In this document: positions 51,994 to 62,053 of the stretch, one piece after another
Layout: every line of letters begins with the position of its first letter
Numbering within the stretch: the stretch's first letter is position 1
DNA from: Treponema sp.
GTDB taxonomy: Bacteria > Spirochaetota > Spirochaetia > Treponematales > Breznakiellaceae
Direction of reading: 5' to 3'
Length of the DNA: 64,000 nt
Assembly (NCBI GenBank): GCA_009777335.1
Contig: WRMC01000005.1
Span: 1-64,000 of the forward strand
Made by a program: the position numbers and the translations under genes
Notes under the pieces: model-generated
What the model saw: the letters and a program-made list of their open reading frames with translations, nothing else
Told to the model about the DNA's origin: nothing
Database searches by the model: none

Positions 51994-53076
51994 ATGGCAT
52001 TTGGTTTAAATTCATACCCCATCACCTTTAGGGCAAAATTTACAAACGGAGCTTGGTCCGAGGAGTATCTGGAGAAGCCTCATCGTTCATCGGAAGAAGA
52101 GGCTGCCATGAGCGAGGAGGACCGGAACCAGCTAATAGAACAAAGAAACCTCTTCCCCGATATGCCCCTGGTAAACTATACCACCCAATACGGTCTGGGT
52201 TGTTTTGAAGGTCTTAAGGCCCTTCCTCAAAAAGACGGCAGCCTGGCCCTCTTTAGGCCGGACCGGAATGCCGCCCGTTTTAACCGTTCCATGGCAGGGC
52301 TCCTTATGCCCCCCTTTCCGGAAGAGAGCTTCCTTAAGGCCTGCATAGAAATGATTTCGAAAAACGCGAAGATGGGATTCCGGCCCCACTATAAGGCCGA
52401 ATGGGAGAAGGACTTTTTTATTAACGCCGATTCGATTTATATCCGGCCCTTCGCCATCGCCGAAGGCGGCCTTGGAGTAAACATCTCCCAGGAACCCTGG
52501 GTGATCGTCATAGGGAGCCCGGTAAGTGCATACTTTTCCGGCGGGAACTCCGATGCGGTCATAACCGACAGGATCAGAGCTACCCCCAAGGGAACGGGGT
52601 GGATTAAAGCGGCATCTAATTATACCATCGCTGCCCTGGCAAAAAACGAAGCTCAGAAAGCCGGATACATGGAATGCATCTTTCTGGATTCAACCCACCG
52701 AAAATATATAGAAGAAGGATCCTCATGCAACATCTTCTTCTATCTAAAAAGCGGTGAACTGGTCACCCCCGATCTGGAAGACACCATACTTCCGGGTATT
52801 ACCCGGGCCAGCATCATAGAACTGGCCAGGGACCGGGGACTTAAAGTAAGCGAAAGAAAGATTGCCATAGAAGAGGTTCTGGATAACACGGCGGAATGTT
52901 TTGTTACCGGTACCGCCGCGGGGGTTACCCCCGTGGATTCCATTACCCACCAGGGCAAGAAGGTCGTTTTTAACAACAACAAGGTCGGGGACCTCAGTGC
53001 CGATCTAAGGGACACCCTAAAGGGCATACAATACGGAACCTTGCCCGATTCCAAGTCCTGGCTGGTAAAAATATGA
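51994..53076 (+). CDS. ilvE: Branched-chain amino-acid aminotransferase
   Basis: 360 residues, fold-type IV PLP enzyme. YGLGCFEGLKALPQKDGSLALFRP (here YGLGCFEGLKA near 66 and ALFRPDRNAARF near 84), the PLP lysine in GTGWIKAASNY (near 205) and the phosphate-cup ILPGITRASIIELA (near 266). Transfers amino groups to branched-chain keto acids. GAGGAG before the ATG. Overlaps the next gene by ATGA. Confidence 0.94.
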   Translation: MAFGLNSYPITFRAKFTNGAWSEEYLEKPHRSSEEEAAMSEEDRNQLIEQRNLFPDMPLVNYTTQYGLGCFEGLKALPQKDGSLALFRPDRNAARFNRSMAGLLMPPFPEESFLKACIEMISKNAKMGFRPHYKAEWEKDFFINADSIYIRPFAIAEGGLGVNISQEPWVIVIGSPVSAYFSGGNSDAVITDRIRATPKGTGWIKAASNYTIAALAKNEAQKAGYMECIFLDSTHRKYIEEGSSCNIFFYLKSGELVTPDLEDTILPGITRASIIELARDRGLKVSERKIAIEEVLDNTAECFVTGTAAGVTPVDSITHQGKKVVFNNNKVGDLSADLRDTLKGIQYGTLPDSKSWLVKI

Positions 53077-54290
53077 AGCCCCTTCTAAAGTCGACGAAAT
53101 TAGACGATGTATGCTACGACATCCGGGGACCCATTTTTACCGCCGCCAAGCGTTTGGAAGAAGAAGGGACCAGCGTCATAAAGCTGAACATAGGAAACCC
53201 AGGAGCCTTTGGCTTTGATGCCCCCGACGAAATAATCCAGGACATGATCCATAATCTGCGGAATGCCCAGGGCTATGGTGATTCCCAGGGTCTTTTTGCG
53301 GCCAGAAAGGCGATCATGCAGGACTTCCAAACCAAGGGAGTCATGGATGTGGGGATTAACGACATCTACATAGGGAACGGGGTAAGCGAGTTAATACAAA
53401 TTTCCATGCAGGGGCTCCTTAATAATGGGGACGAGGTCCTTATCCCCATGCCCGATTACCCATTATGGACCGCAGCAGTTACCCTGTCGGGGGGAAAGGC
53501 GGTCCACTACCTCTGCGATGAATCCAATGAATGGAATCCCGATTTGGATGATATTAAAGCCAAGGTAACAGATAAAACCAGGGCCATCGTGGTTATAAAT
53601 CCCAATAACCCCACCGGGGCGGTCTACAGCCGGGAGACCCTGGAGGGGATCGCCGACATAGCCCGGAAACATAATCTCATCCTCTATTCCGATGAAATTT
53701 ACGGACGCATCACCTATGACGGGGCCGAACATATCCCCATGGCTACCATAGCAAAGGATATTTTTACCGTAACCTATGACGGCCTGTCAAAAACCTGGCG
53801 CTCCGCCGGTTTCCGCTCCGGCTGGATGGTCCTTTCGGGGAATAAAAAGGGAACCGAAAATTACGTTGAAGGTCTCCAGATGCTCTCGAACATGAGGCTC
53901 TGTGCCAACATGCCCTCCCAGTTTGGGATACAAACCGCCCTGGGGGGGTTCCAGAGTATAAATAAGTTGATTCTTCCCGGGGGCCGCCTAAAGGAACAGA
54001 GGGATGTGACGGTTTCCATGATTAATGCCATACCGGGTCTATCGGTGGTGGTCCCCAAGGGGGCCCTCTATTGCTTCCCGAAAATTGATGCCCAGCGGTT
54101 TAACATTACCAGGGACGAGCAATTTGTGATGGATCTATTAAACGAAAAACACCTGCTCCTGGTCCATGGAACCGGATTTAACTGGAAGGAACCGGATCAT
54201 TTTAGGATAGTCTTCCTCCCGGAAAAAGAAACCATCGCCGAGGCGGTCCGCCGGCTGGGGGATTTCTTAAAAAATTACCGTCAGGCTTAA
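53073..54290 (+). CDS. Fold-type I aminotransferase, alanine/aspartate type
   Basis: 405 residues. NNPTGAVYSRETLE (near 171-184), YSDEIYGRITYDG (near 206-218) and the PLP lysine in YDGLSKTWRSAGFRSGWM (near 235-250) match the AlaA/AlaT branch that makes alanine from pyruvate and glutamate. Coupled to ilvE by a 4-bp overlap; converges with the oxidoreductase gene with a 4-bp overlap. Confidence 0.9.
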   Translation: MKPLLKSTKLDDVCYDIRGPIFTAAKRLEEEGTSVIKLNIGNPGAFGFDAPDEIIQDMIHNLRNAQGYGDSQGLFAARKAIMQDFQTKGVMDVGINDIYIGNGVSELIQISMQGLLNNGDEVLIPMPDYPLWTAAVTLSGGKAVHYLCDESNEWNPDLDDIKAKVTDKTRAIVVINPNNPTGAVYSRETLEGIADIARKHNLILYSDEIYGRITYDGAEHIPMATIAKDIFTVTYDGLSKTWRSAGFRSGWMVLSGNKKGTENYVEGLQMLSNMRLCANMPSQFGIQTALGGFQSINKLILPGGRLKEQRDVTVSMINAIPGLSVVVPKGALYCFPKIDAQRFNITRDEQFVMDLLNEKHLLLVHGTGFNWKEPDHFRIVFLPEKETIAEAVRRLGDFLKNYRQA

Positions 54291-55273
54291 AACCTAAGCG
54301 TTTGGCCGGTCTTATCGCTCTGATAGATCGCTTCAATCGTCCTGGTCATTAAGACCGCATCATCGATACCCAGATACTCGGGACTCCCGGTCTTGTTTAG
54401 ACAGGCCTCGGCAAATTGGATCACCGGTGAGGGCCGTCCAGCAGGCAGAGCTTTAGGCCGTGCATCATTGAAGGACAGGGCGTCCAGCGATTTCGTTCGT
54501 ACCCTTAGATCCGGGCCCTCCATAAAAACCGATCCCTCGGTCCCGTAGACCTCCAAAAGATCCGGCACTCCGTAGGTGAGGAAAGCGGTTTCCATGGTCC
54601 CCAGAATTCCATCCTTAAATTCCGCCAGGCCTATGGCATTCTCGTCCGAGGAGCTGCCAAAGGGCTGAGTAAGGAGCCCCGTTACCCGGACAGGAGGACC
54701 AAAAAGGAAAGATAGTATATAGACCGGATGGGCCCCCAGATCCATCATGGCCCCGCCGCCGGTCATGGAGGTGTCAAACCAATATTCAGGGAGCCAGGCG
54801 TCGCTGACCCCGCCATGGCTGCGGCGGAACCTGGCACCGCTAATCCGCCCCAGGGTGCCCGAATCTACCAGTTCTTTTATGTAAAGGATAGCCGCATTGC
54901 ATCGTAAGGGAAGGCTGATGGTGAATATAATCCCCGCCCTGCGGATCTTTTCGGCCAGCTGTTCTGCATCCTGGGTGGTAACGGTTAAGAGTTTTTCGGT
55001 AAAAATATGTTTCCCCGCTTCGGCGGATTTTAATAAGAGATCGAAGTGCATGGTGGTGGGGGCATTACAGATCACCGCAGAAAAATCCTTCCGGTTTATA
55101 AAGGCTTCAAAATTTTCTTCGAAATCCACCTTCCATTCCGCTGCTATATCCCTGCCCTTTTGCGGGTCCTCGTCCCAGAGGGCGCATATGTTAACCTTTC
55201 CATGATTCTTTAACTGAGCCACATAATCCCTGGTATGGACATGCCAGGTACTAATAATGCCTACATTAAGCAT
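54287..55273 (-). CDS. Gfo/Idh/MocA-family oxidoreductase
   Basis: 328 residues: N-terminal Rossmann domain (NVGIISTWHVHTRDY at 3-17, FTEKLLTVTTQDAEQL near 92, with the family Glu-Lys) and a C-terminal substrate domain (GGGAMMDLGAHPVYIL near 171). Acts on sugars or inositol-like polyols with NAD(P); substrate unknown. GGAGGAAGG precedes the ATG and an extended -10 TGGTATAAT (minus strand, about 55305-55313) lies upstream. Confidence 0.88.
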   Translation of the reverse strand: MLNVGIISTWHVHTRDYVAQLKNHGKVNICALWDEDPQKGRDIAAEWKVDFEENFEAFINRKDFSAVICNAPTTMHFDLLLKSAEAGKHIFTEKLLTVTTQDAEQLAEKIRRAGIIFTISLPLRCNAAILYIKELVDSGTLGRISGARFRRSHGGVSDAWLPEYWFDTSMTGGGAMMDLGAHPVYILSFLFGPPVRVTGLLTQPFGSSSDENAIGLAEFKDGILGTMETAFLTYGVPDLLEVYGTEGSVFMEGPDLRVRTKSLDALSFNDARPKALPAGRPSPVIQFAEACLNKTGSPEYLGIDDAVLMTRTIEAIYQSDKTGQTLRF

Positions 55274-55319
55274 ATGCCTTCCTCCATGTGTCCTTTGTTA
55301 TAGGATTATACCATAGGAA

Positions 55320-58300
55320 TTACGAAAAATACCTGACCCCTGCGGAAAAAATATCCATCACAGGCCCCATGGGGACATTGATGTAGAGCCCCTTTCCTGT
55401 CCGCTCCGTATGTCCCATTTTACCCAGGATTCTTCCGCAGGGTGAAAGTAAGCCTTCCACTGCAGCGGCAGATCCATTAGGGTTATGGGGCCATTGTAAT
55501 GTTGGCGTGCCGCTAGGGTCCACATATTGGGTGCATATCCTGCCGGCCTTGGCCAACTCCGAAATCTGCCCTTCGGGGGCGATGAACCGCCCTTCTCCAT
55601 GGGATAAGGGGGTCATATAAATATCCCCGACCTTACAATTAGAAAGCCAGGGTGAATCGATCGATGCAACCCGGATAGCAGAGATGACCGACACATGCCT
55701 GCCTATTTTGTTAAACGAAAGAGTAGGACTATTCTCTTTCATAGGAGTTATGTTCCCAAAGGGAAGGAGCCCCAGCTTTATAAGGGCCTGAAAACCATTG
55801 CAGATACCTAAAATTAATCCCCCTCTTTGTTCCAGCAGTTCCATTATAGCATCCTTTACCCTGGGGGATCCTAATGCAGCGGCGATAAACTTGGCACTGC
55901 CGTCTGGTTCGTCACCTCCCGAAAAGCCTCCGGGGAGAGCAAGGATCTGGGATTCATGTATAAGGGATGCCAGTTTTTTTACCGATTCATGTATATCTAT
56001 AGAGTCGAGGTTCTTAAAAACCATTATTTCTGTCTTTGCCCCGGCATCTAAAAATTTCTTGGCCGTATCATACTCGCAGTTTGTCCCAGGGAAAACAGGA
56101 ATCAACACCTGGGGGCTGCCAAACTGTTTATGACCATAGGCCTGGTAGCTGCGTGTATGAAAGTCAGGTTTTTCTATGGTCCCCTCATCATGGGTATGAT
56201 AGGGAAAAATATCCTGCAGGGTATGCAGATAATCCGATTCAGCTTTTTTAACCGCCAATGCACCCTGGGAGAACAGGAAATGATCACCCCCTGCTCTTCC
56301 TATATACTCAGGAGAAAATCTATCCAGGGCCGAATTTCCCTGGGATAGATCCTCCGAGAAGCTTCCGGCGATCAAAAGATCCCCCAGGCGGGGATAAAAG
56401 AGATCATCCTGAGCGGTTTGGAAGCAAAAGCCCAGGGCATTTCCCAGACAGGATGTAACGATAGCTGAGGCAGCACCCCCTGCTTCGACCACCGTGCAAT
56501 ACCTTATCTTTCCCTGGGAAATAAAAGAACCCAGGGTCTCCATAAGGGAGTTAAAATACTTATAATCGGGACAGCCGGATTCGCTTCGTTGTAAAGAAAT
56601 TCTATATACCTCTGCACCCGGGTATAAAACATTTTGAATCAATGTATCTGCGGGGGCCACAGCAACCGCAAAGGAGATAAGGGTGGGGGGCACGTCCCTC
56701 TCCATGAAGGTGCCGCTCATGGAATCCTTCCCTCCTATGGCAGGGATCCCCAGATCAAGCTGGGCCTTGAGGGCCCCCAGCATGGCCGACAAGGGCTCAC
56801 CCCAGCGGAGGGGATCTTTTCCCAGTTTCTTGAAATATTCTTGCAAGCTTATCTTTATACCCCTGAAGGGTGCTCCGGCGGCACAGACCTTGGCTACCGA
56901 AACCAGGATCGCATACTGGGCACCGATAAAGGGGCTCTCTGACATAAGATAGGGATCATAAGCCCAGGAAGCTACCGTGGCAGTATTGGTATCCAAGGGG
57001 AAGACCGGTACGAAGGCGGCCATGACAAGGGCAGGACAGAGCTGCTCCTTCCCCCCAAAGGGCATATAGATACTGGCGGATCCTATGGTAGAATCAAACA
57101 TACCCGCCATGCCTATGTTGGAAGTCACATTTAATCTTTTAAGTTCCGCCCTTAATGCCTCGGGGTAATCTTTTTTTTGTAAAAAGGGTCTGCTTTCTAT
57201 CGAGGGCCTGTCCATATATGAAGGAATAGGGTCCCTAATAATACCAGAAGCGTTCTGCCGTACCCCATTGGATGATAAGAGGGAACGGTGAAGATCGACT
57301 ATCACCTTATCCCCCATGGTCATGATCATCCTTTCTGAATCTGTAATCTCTGCTACCAGGCTTGCCTTTAGGTTTTCGCCGGCACAGAGATCCATCATCT
57401 TGGCAAGATCATTTATTGCAATAACTACGGCCATCCTTTCCTGAGATTCCGATATGGCCAGTTCGGTAGCACTGAGTCCCTCATATTTTTTAGGAACCCT
57501 GTCTAGGTAAATTCGAATGCCATCTGATAATTCTCCGAGGGCTACACAGATACCCCCGGCTCCAAAGTCATTAGAACGTTTTATTAACTTACTGCATTCC
57601 TTGTTTCGAAAGAGACGTTGGATCTTCCGTCCTATAAGGGGGTTACCCTTTTGAACTTCCGCACCGCCTTGTTCTATGCTCCCTGTAGTATGGGCCTTGG
57701 AAGATCCGGTAGCTCCTCCGCATCCGTCTCTTCCTGTCTCTCCGCCTATAAGAAGGACCAGATCCCCCGGTTCCGGCGCTGCCCTTTGAACATCATCTGC
57801 CCTAACCGCCCCGATAACAAAACCTGCCTCGAGCCGTTTGGCGGCGAAACCGGGATGATACAATTCCGCAACCATGCCGGTGGCAAGGCCAATCTGGTTC
57901 CCGTAGGACGAAAAACCCCTGGCTGCCTCTTTAGAGATGATCCTTTGAGGAATCCTTCCTTGTAAGGTCTGCTCTGCCGGCATGGTAATGTCCCCTGCGC
58001 CGCTCACCCTCATAGCCTGGTACACATAAGAGCGGCCCGAGAGGGGGTCCCTAATGGCTCCCCCTAGACAGGTTGCGGCCCCTCCATAGGGTTCGATTTC
58101 GGTGGGGTGGTTATGGGTTTCATTCTTAAACATCACCAAGTATTCACAGGGGCCGCCAGATGTATCAATCTTGATCCTGATGGAGCAGGCATTTATTTCC
58201 CCCGATTCATCAAGGCCGTCCACTCCGCCTTGGCTTTTCAGCTCCCTTAGGCCCATGAGGGCCATATCCATTAAACTTTTATAATGACAATCTTTCTCGC

Positions 58301-59069
58301 CATGGTGTTTAATGAATAAAGATTCATAGAGTCTACTGGTTTCTTCTATCTCCGGAATAGGTGATTCGATTTTTATGGACTCAATACTGCTAAGAAAGGT
58401 CGTATGCCGGCAATGATCGGACCAGTAGGTATCAAGGACACGAATTTCTGTTTCTGTGGGATCCCTTTTTTGGGATAAAAAGTAATCGCGGATAAAATAG
58501 AGGTCCTTTATATCCATGGCAAGGGCATAATCATCATGAAAGGCATGCATGTGTTCATTAGAAAATGAACAAAAACCTTTGATCTGCTCTGCTTCACCAG
58601 GGACTTCATACTCTTGCACTAAGCTTTTAGGGATATCATTGGACCCTACTCGGGAATCTACGGGGTTTACGATATATTGAATTATTTTTTCTATATCCTC
58701 TGCCCCCTGGAAGGCATAGATCTCTGCACAGCGAATTATAGGGGGATCTGACATGGTCAATAATTGGACGCATTGGGCAGCAGCATCTGCTCTGGCATCA
58801 TATTGGCCGGGTACATATTCTTTAGTAAAGTATTGCCAGCCTTTCATATAGGGCAGGTGGTCATAAAAAATGTCATCTATAGGAGGTTCAGAAAAAACAA
58901 GATCTACTGCCTGGGTAAAATCTCCATCCTCTAAGCCCTCTATATCATAACGTATAAAAAACCTCATGTTTGTGATCGATTCATGGAGCTGGGTATTTAA
59001 TTCCTCTTTAAGCCGATGGGTCGTATTAAACAAGGTCTGTTTTTTTTCGACGAAGATTCTTCGTATCAT
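55320..59069 (-). CDS. purL: Phosphoribosylformylglycinamidine synthase, one-piece form
   Basis: 1249 residues, carrying synthase and glutaminase in one chain. Markers: TYWSDHCRHTTFLSS (near 208-222), FKNETHNHPTEIEPYGGAATCLGG region (near 312), GGKDSMSGTF (near 785), and the C-terminal glutaminase with LPGGFSGGDEPDGSAKF (near 1040) and its Cys in LGICNGFQALIKLG (near 1090). It performs the fourth step of purine synthesis. The divergent N-terminus is that of the clostridial/Treponema long form. It overlaps the hisF stop by 4 bp and is the last gene of the operon. Confidence 0.95.
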   Translation of the reverse strand: MIRRIFVEKKQTLFNTTHRLKEELNTQLHESITNMRFFIRYDIEGLEDGDFTQAVDLVFSEPPIDDIFYDHLPYMKGWQYFTKEYVPGQYDARADAAAQCVQLLTMSDPPIIRCAEIYAFQGAEDIEKIIQYIVNPVDSRVGSNDIPKSLVQEYEVPGEAEQIKGFCSFSNEHMHAFHDDYALAMDIKDLYFIRDYFLSQKRDPTETEIRVLDTYWSDHCRHTTFLSSIESIKIESPIPEIEETSRLYESLFIKHHGEKDCHYKSLMDMALMGLRELKSQGGVDGLDESGEINACSIRIKIDTSGGPCEYLVMFKNETHNHPTEIEPYGGAATCLGGAIRDPLSGRSYVYQAMRVSGAGDITMPAEQTLQGRIPQRIISKEAARGFSSYGNQIGLATGMVAELYHPGFAAKRLEAGFVIGAVRADDVQRAAPEPGDLVLLIGGETGRDGCGGATGSSKAHTTGSIEQGGAEVQKGNPLIGRKIQRLFRNKECSKLIKRSNDFGAGGICVALGELSDGIRIYLDRVPKKYEGLSATELAISESQERMAVVIAINDLAKMMDLCAGENLKASLVAEITDSERMIMTMGDKVIVDLHRSLLSSNGVRQNASGIIRDPIPSYMDRPSIESRPFLQKKDYPEALRAELKRLNVTSNIGMAGMFDSTIGSASIYMPFGGKEQLCPALVMAAFVPVFPLDTNTATVASWAYDPYLMSESPFIGAQYAILVSVAKVCAAGAPFRGIKISLQEYFKKLGKDPLRWGEPLSAMLGALKAQLDLGIPAIGGKDSMSGTFMERDVPPTLISFAVAVAPADTLIQNVLYPGAEVYRISLQRSESGCPDYKYFNSLMETLGSFISQGKIRYCTVVEAGGAASAIVTSCLGNALGFCFQTAQDDLFYPRLGDLLIAGSFSEDLSQGNSALDRFSPEYIGRAGGDHFLFSQGALAVKKAESDYLHTLQDIFPYHTHDEGTIEKPDFHTRSYQAYGHKQFGSPQVLIPVFPGTNCEYDTAKKFLDAGAKTEIMVFKNLDSIDIHESVKKLASLIHESQILALPGGFSGGDEPDGSAKFIAAALGSPRVKDAIMELLEQRGGLILGICNGFQALIKLGLLPFGNITPMKENSPTLSFNKIGRHVSVISAIRVASIDSPWLSNCKVGDIYMTPLSHGEGRFIAPEGQISELAKAGRICTQYVDPSGTPTLQWPHNPNGSAAAVEGLLSPCGRILGKMGHTERTGKGLYINVPMGPVMDIFSAGVRYFS

Positions 59070-59857
59070 TGCCTTTCCTCAAAGGGCCGTATATGAACAT
59101 CGTGGGCGGCAAGATACTCTTTAATCTCCCGGACGCTGTAGTTTTGCAGGGCCCTTGGTGAATACAACATGCTACTAATAATGGCCCCTTGCACCTGGGT
59201 ATGCAGAAATAAATCCTTCACATGCTCAGGCTTCCCTGCACCCCCCGATGCAATAAGGGGTATTCTGACGGCCCTTTCCGCCAGCTCCATTAAGTGGAGG
59301 TCGTATCCTTCCATGGTGCCGTCCCGATCTATGCTGTTAAGACAAATTTCTCCTGCCCCCAGGTCTTCACCCTTTTTAATCCATTCGATAACATCAAGGC
59401 CCGTTGCGACCCTGGCACCGTCTATGTATACTTCGTAGGAACTGGGGGTTCTATAACTACGAAGAGCCTGGGTTGATAAGACAATACACTGGGAACCGAA
59501 GGCTATTGAGCCTTCTCGGATGATCTGGGGGTTCCGTACCGCCATGGAATCGACGCTGATTTTTTCAGCTCCCGCCTTTAAGGCCCGGTACATGTCATCT
59601 ATGTTCTTAATACCTCCCCCTACGGCAAAGGGAATAAACACCTTGGCTGCGGTTTTTTTAACCGCTTCTATGTCTATGTCCCGTTTATCTGCGCTGGCAT
59701 TAATATCATAAAAAATTATTTCATCTATTTGGGAGTCATAAAGCGTTTCTGCCATATCCTCAGCGGAACCCACATCTATGTTATTCAAAAAGTTAACTGC
59801 TTTGGTTACCCTGCCCTTGACTATGTCAAAACAGGCTATGAGCCGTTTAGTGAGCAT
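59066..59857 (-). CDS. hisF: HisF-like cyclase subunit with a substituted catalytic residue
   Basis: 263 residues, a (beta/alpha)8 barrel aligning with Thermotoga HisF without gaps through residue 130. Asp11 (ACFDI) and Lys19 are present, as are both phosphate-binding loops (VGGGI, ASGGAG). The second catalytic aspartate, Asp130 in HisF (VVAIDAK), is Gln here (IVLSTQAL). HisF uses ammonia from HisH to make ImGP and AICAR in histidine synthesis. No other his genes are nearby; neighbours are purine and pyrimidine genes. It may be a paralogue with a changed reaction. Confidence 0.85.
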   Translation of the reverse strand: MLTKRLIACFDIVKGRVTKAVNFLNNIDVGSAEDMAETLYDSQIDEIIFYDINASADKRDIDIEAVKKTAAKVFIPFAVGGGIKNIDDMYRALKAGAEKISVDSMAVRNPQIIREGSIAFGSQCIVLSTQALRSYRTPSSYEVYIDGARVATGLDVIEWIKKGEDLGAGEICLNSIDRDGTMEGYDLHLMELAERAVRIPLIASGGAGKPEHVKDLFLHTQVQGAIISSMLYSPRALQNYSVREIKEYLAAHDVHIRPFEERQ

Positions 59858-60443
59858 GGGTTATAAACTCTTTAAGAAGAGACAAGCCTAGGACCCCGCT
59901 TTTTTCTATATGAAACTGGGTGCCATAAATATTATCCTTCTGCACTGCCGCATTAAACTGTGTGCCATATTCTGCATATCCCCAGTTAGATGCTTCTTCC
60001 ATGGGAGCAGCATAATAGGAATTGACAAAATAGTAATACCCATCTTTAGCAGCCAGAGCAGATTGCTTAAAAGAGACATAATTCCATCCCATCTGAGGTA
60101 CCCTTTGGCTTATTGAATCAAACTTTCTTACCCCGCCTTCTAACCACCCCAGGCAATCTGTATTGTCTTCTTCACTATGTTGAAATAATATTTGGTGACC
60201 CACACAGACCCCTAAAAAGGGTATTTTTTTTACAAGCACACATTCATGAAGATCATCGAATAAAGATAGCTTTTGCAAGGATTCCATGGTAGCTCCAGCG
60301 CTCCCTACCCCGGGTAAAATGATACAAGAGGCATGGCGGAGCATCTTAGGCTTGTCGGCATACACGGCGGGAAAACCCAGCTTGCTAACCGCATGGTATA
60401 CACTGGGTGCATTGCCCGCCTTATAATCAATGATGCATACCAT
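59847..60443 (-). CDS. hisH: HisH-like glutamine amidotransferase
   Basis: 198 residues, class I glutaminase. The oxyanion strand is PGVGSAGATM (near 45), the catalytic Cys in GVCVGHQILF (near 78), and His-Glu in GTQFHIEKSG (near 177). All three catalytic residues remain, so it should still feed ammonia to the HisF-like protein, whose start overlaps its stop by 11 bp. GVCVGHQ departs slightly from the usual GICLGMQ. It overlaps pyrG by 17 bp. Confidence 0.88.
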   Translation of the reverse strand: MVCIIDYKAGNAPSVYHAVSKLGFPAVYADKPKMLRHASCIILPGVGSAGATMESLQKLSLFDDLHECVLVKKIPFLGVCVGHQILFQHSEEDNTDCLGWLEGGVRKFDSISQRVPQMGWNYVSFKQSALAAKDGYYYFVNSYYAAPMEEASNWGYAEYGTQFNAAVQKDNIYGTQFHIEKSGVLGLSLLKEFITHAH

Positions 60444-62052
60444 TGGCTGCCTTCCTCTTAAAAGATTCCTTCAAGAGCCCCAGGAAAAGAGGATGAGGTC
60501 TATTGGGCCGGCTTTTATACTCCGGATGGAACTGTACCCCTATAAAAAAAGCTTTTCCGCTTATTTCGACCGCTTCAACAAGCTTGCCGCAGGGGGAAAA
60601 TCCAGAAAGGCTTAAACCCCTTTGCGTTAATACCTCTCTATACTGGTTATTTACTTCAAAGCGGTGCCGGTGACGTTCATCAACCGACTCCTTACCATAG
60701 GTTTCATACAGCTTCGTTCCCTTGGCTATGCTGCAGGGGTAGCTGCCTAATCTCATGGTTCCGCCGCTGTTAACTTTATCGATCTGATCCGCCATATGAT
60801 GAATAAGGGGCTCGAAGTCACCGGCAGCAAACTCTGAAGAATGGGCCTTTTCTATACCACATACATTTCTGGCATATTCGATGACCGCAATCTGCAGACC
60901 CAGGCAAATACCCAAAAAAGGCAGATCCTTCTCTCTGGCATAGCGGCAGGCTGCGATTTTGCCCTCGATGCCCCTTTCTCCAAAGCCCCCGGGGATTATC
61001 AATCCATCGGCGGCGGATAATAGATGGAGCCCATCTTTCGACAAGACCTCTTCACTGTCTATCCATACTATGTTTATATGAAAACCCAGGTCAAAGCCGG
61101 CGTGGTGCAAGCTTTCTATGATCGATAAATACGCATCATGCAGTTTTGTATACTTTCCAACGATGGCTATAGATAGTTCATTTTTTCTATTATTTATTTT
61201 AGCAATTAAATTATTCCATGCCGACAAGTCCGGTTCCTGGGTTAAAAGGCCAAGTTCCCTGCATACCACCTTGTCCAGGCCCTTTTGATTAAGCATAAGG
61301 GGAACTTCGTACAAGGAAGAAACCGTGTTGTTTTCTATCACACAATCGGATTTTACATTGCAGAAGAGTACTATTTTTTCGGCCAAGCTTTTTGGCATTG
61401 ATTCATCTGAGCGGAGAACTATGATATCGGGACTTATTCCCATTGACTGCAGTTCTTTGACAGAATGCTGGGTGGGTTTAGATTTATGCTCTCCAATTGA
61501 TTTTATATAGGGAACCAGAGTGACATGGATAAAGAGACAGTGTTCTCTGCCATGTTCCATACTTATTTGCCTAATCGCTTCAATAAAAGGCCGCCCTTCT
61601 ATGTCCCCTATGGTACCCCCTATTTCTGCTATGATGACATCGGCACCGCTTTCCTTCATTCCCTGGTAGATAAAGGCCTTTATTTCACCGGTGATATGGG
61701 GAACCACCTGAACGGTATTCCCGGTGTAGTGACCTTCCCGTTCCTTATGCAACACATTCCAATGAACCATGCCAGAGGTTAAGCTGGAAAAACGACTGAG
61801 GTTTTCGTCGATGAACCTTTCATAATGCCCAAGATCCAAATCTGTTTCTGCCCCGTCTTCGGTAACGAAAATTTCACCATGCTGAAATGGATTCATGGTT
61901 CCAGGATCAACATTCATATAGGGATCCAACTTAATCACCGAAACCTTTAATGAACGCTGTTTTAATAAGCGGCCCAAAGATGCGGCGGTAATACCCTTTC
62001 CCAATCCGGAAATTACCCCGCCGGTTACAAAAACTATTTTTTGCCTGTCCAT
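60427..62052 (-). CDS. pyrG: CTP synthase
   Basis: 541 residues. N-terminal synthase domain begins with KIVFVTGGVISGLGKGITAASL (P-loop near 8-22) and the C-terminal glutaminase has FLGICLGLQIAVIEYA (near 376) and QFHPEYKSRP (near 516). It converts UTP to CTP. GGGAG lies before the ATG; it starts 1 bp after guaA ends. Confidence 0.96.
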   Translation of the reverse strand: MDRQKIVFVTGGVISGLGKGITAASLGRLLKQRSLKVSVIKLDPYMNVDPGTMNPFQHGEIFVTEDGAETDLDLGHYERFIDENLSRFSSLTSGMVHWNVLHKEREGHYTGNTVQVVPHITGEIKAFIYQGMKESGADVIIAEIGGTIGDIEGRPFIEAIRQISMEHGREHCLFIHVTLVPYIKSIGEHKSKPTQHSVKELQSMGISPDIIVLRSDESMPKSLAEKIVLFCNVKSDCVIENNTVSSLYEVPLMLNQKGLDKVVCRELGLLTQEPDLSAWNNLIAKINNRKNELSIAIVGKYTKLHDAYLSIIESLHHAGFDLGFHINIVWIDSEEVLSKDGLHLLSAADGLIIPGGFGERGIEGKIAACRYAREKDLPFLGICLGLQIAVIEYARNVCGIEKAHSSEFAAGDFEPLIHHMADQIDKVNSGGTMRLGSYPCSIAKGTKLYETYGKESVDERHRHRFEVNNQYREVLTQRGLSLSGFSPCGKLVEAVEISGKAFFIGVQFHPEYKSRPNRPHPLFLGLLKESFKRKAANGMHH

Positions 62053-62053
62053 C

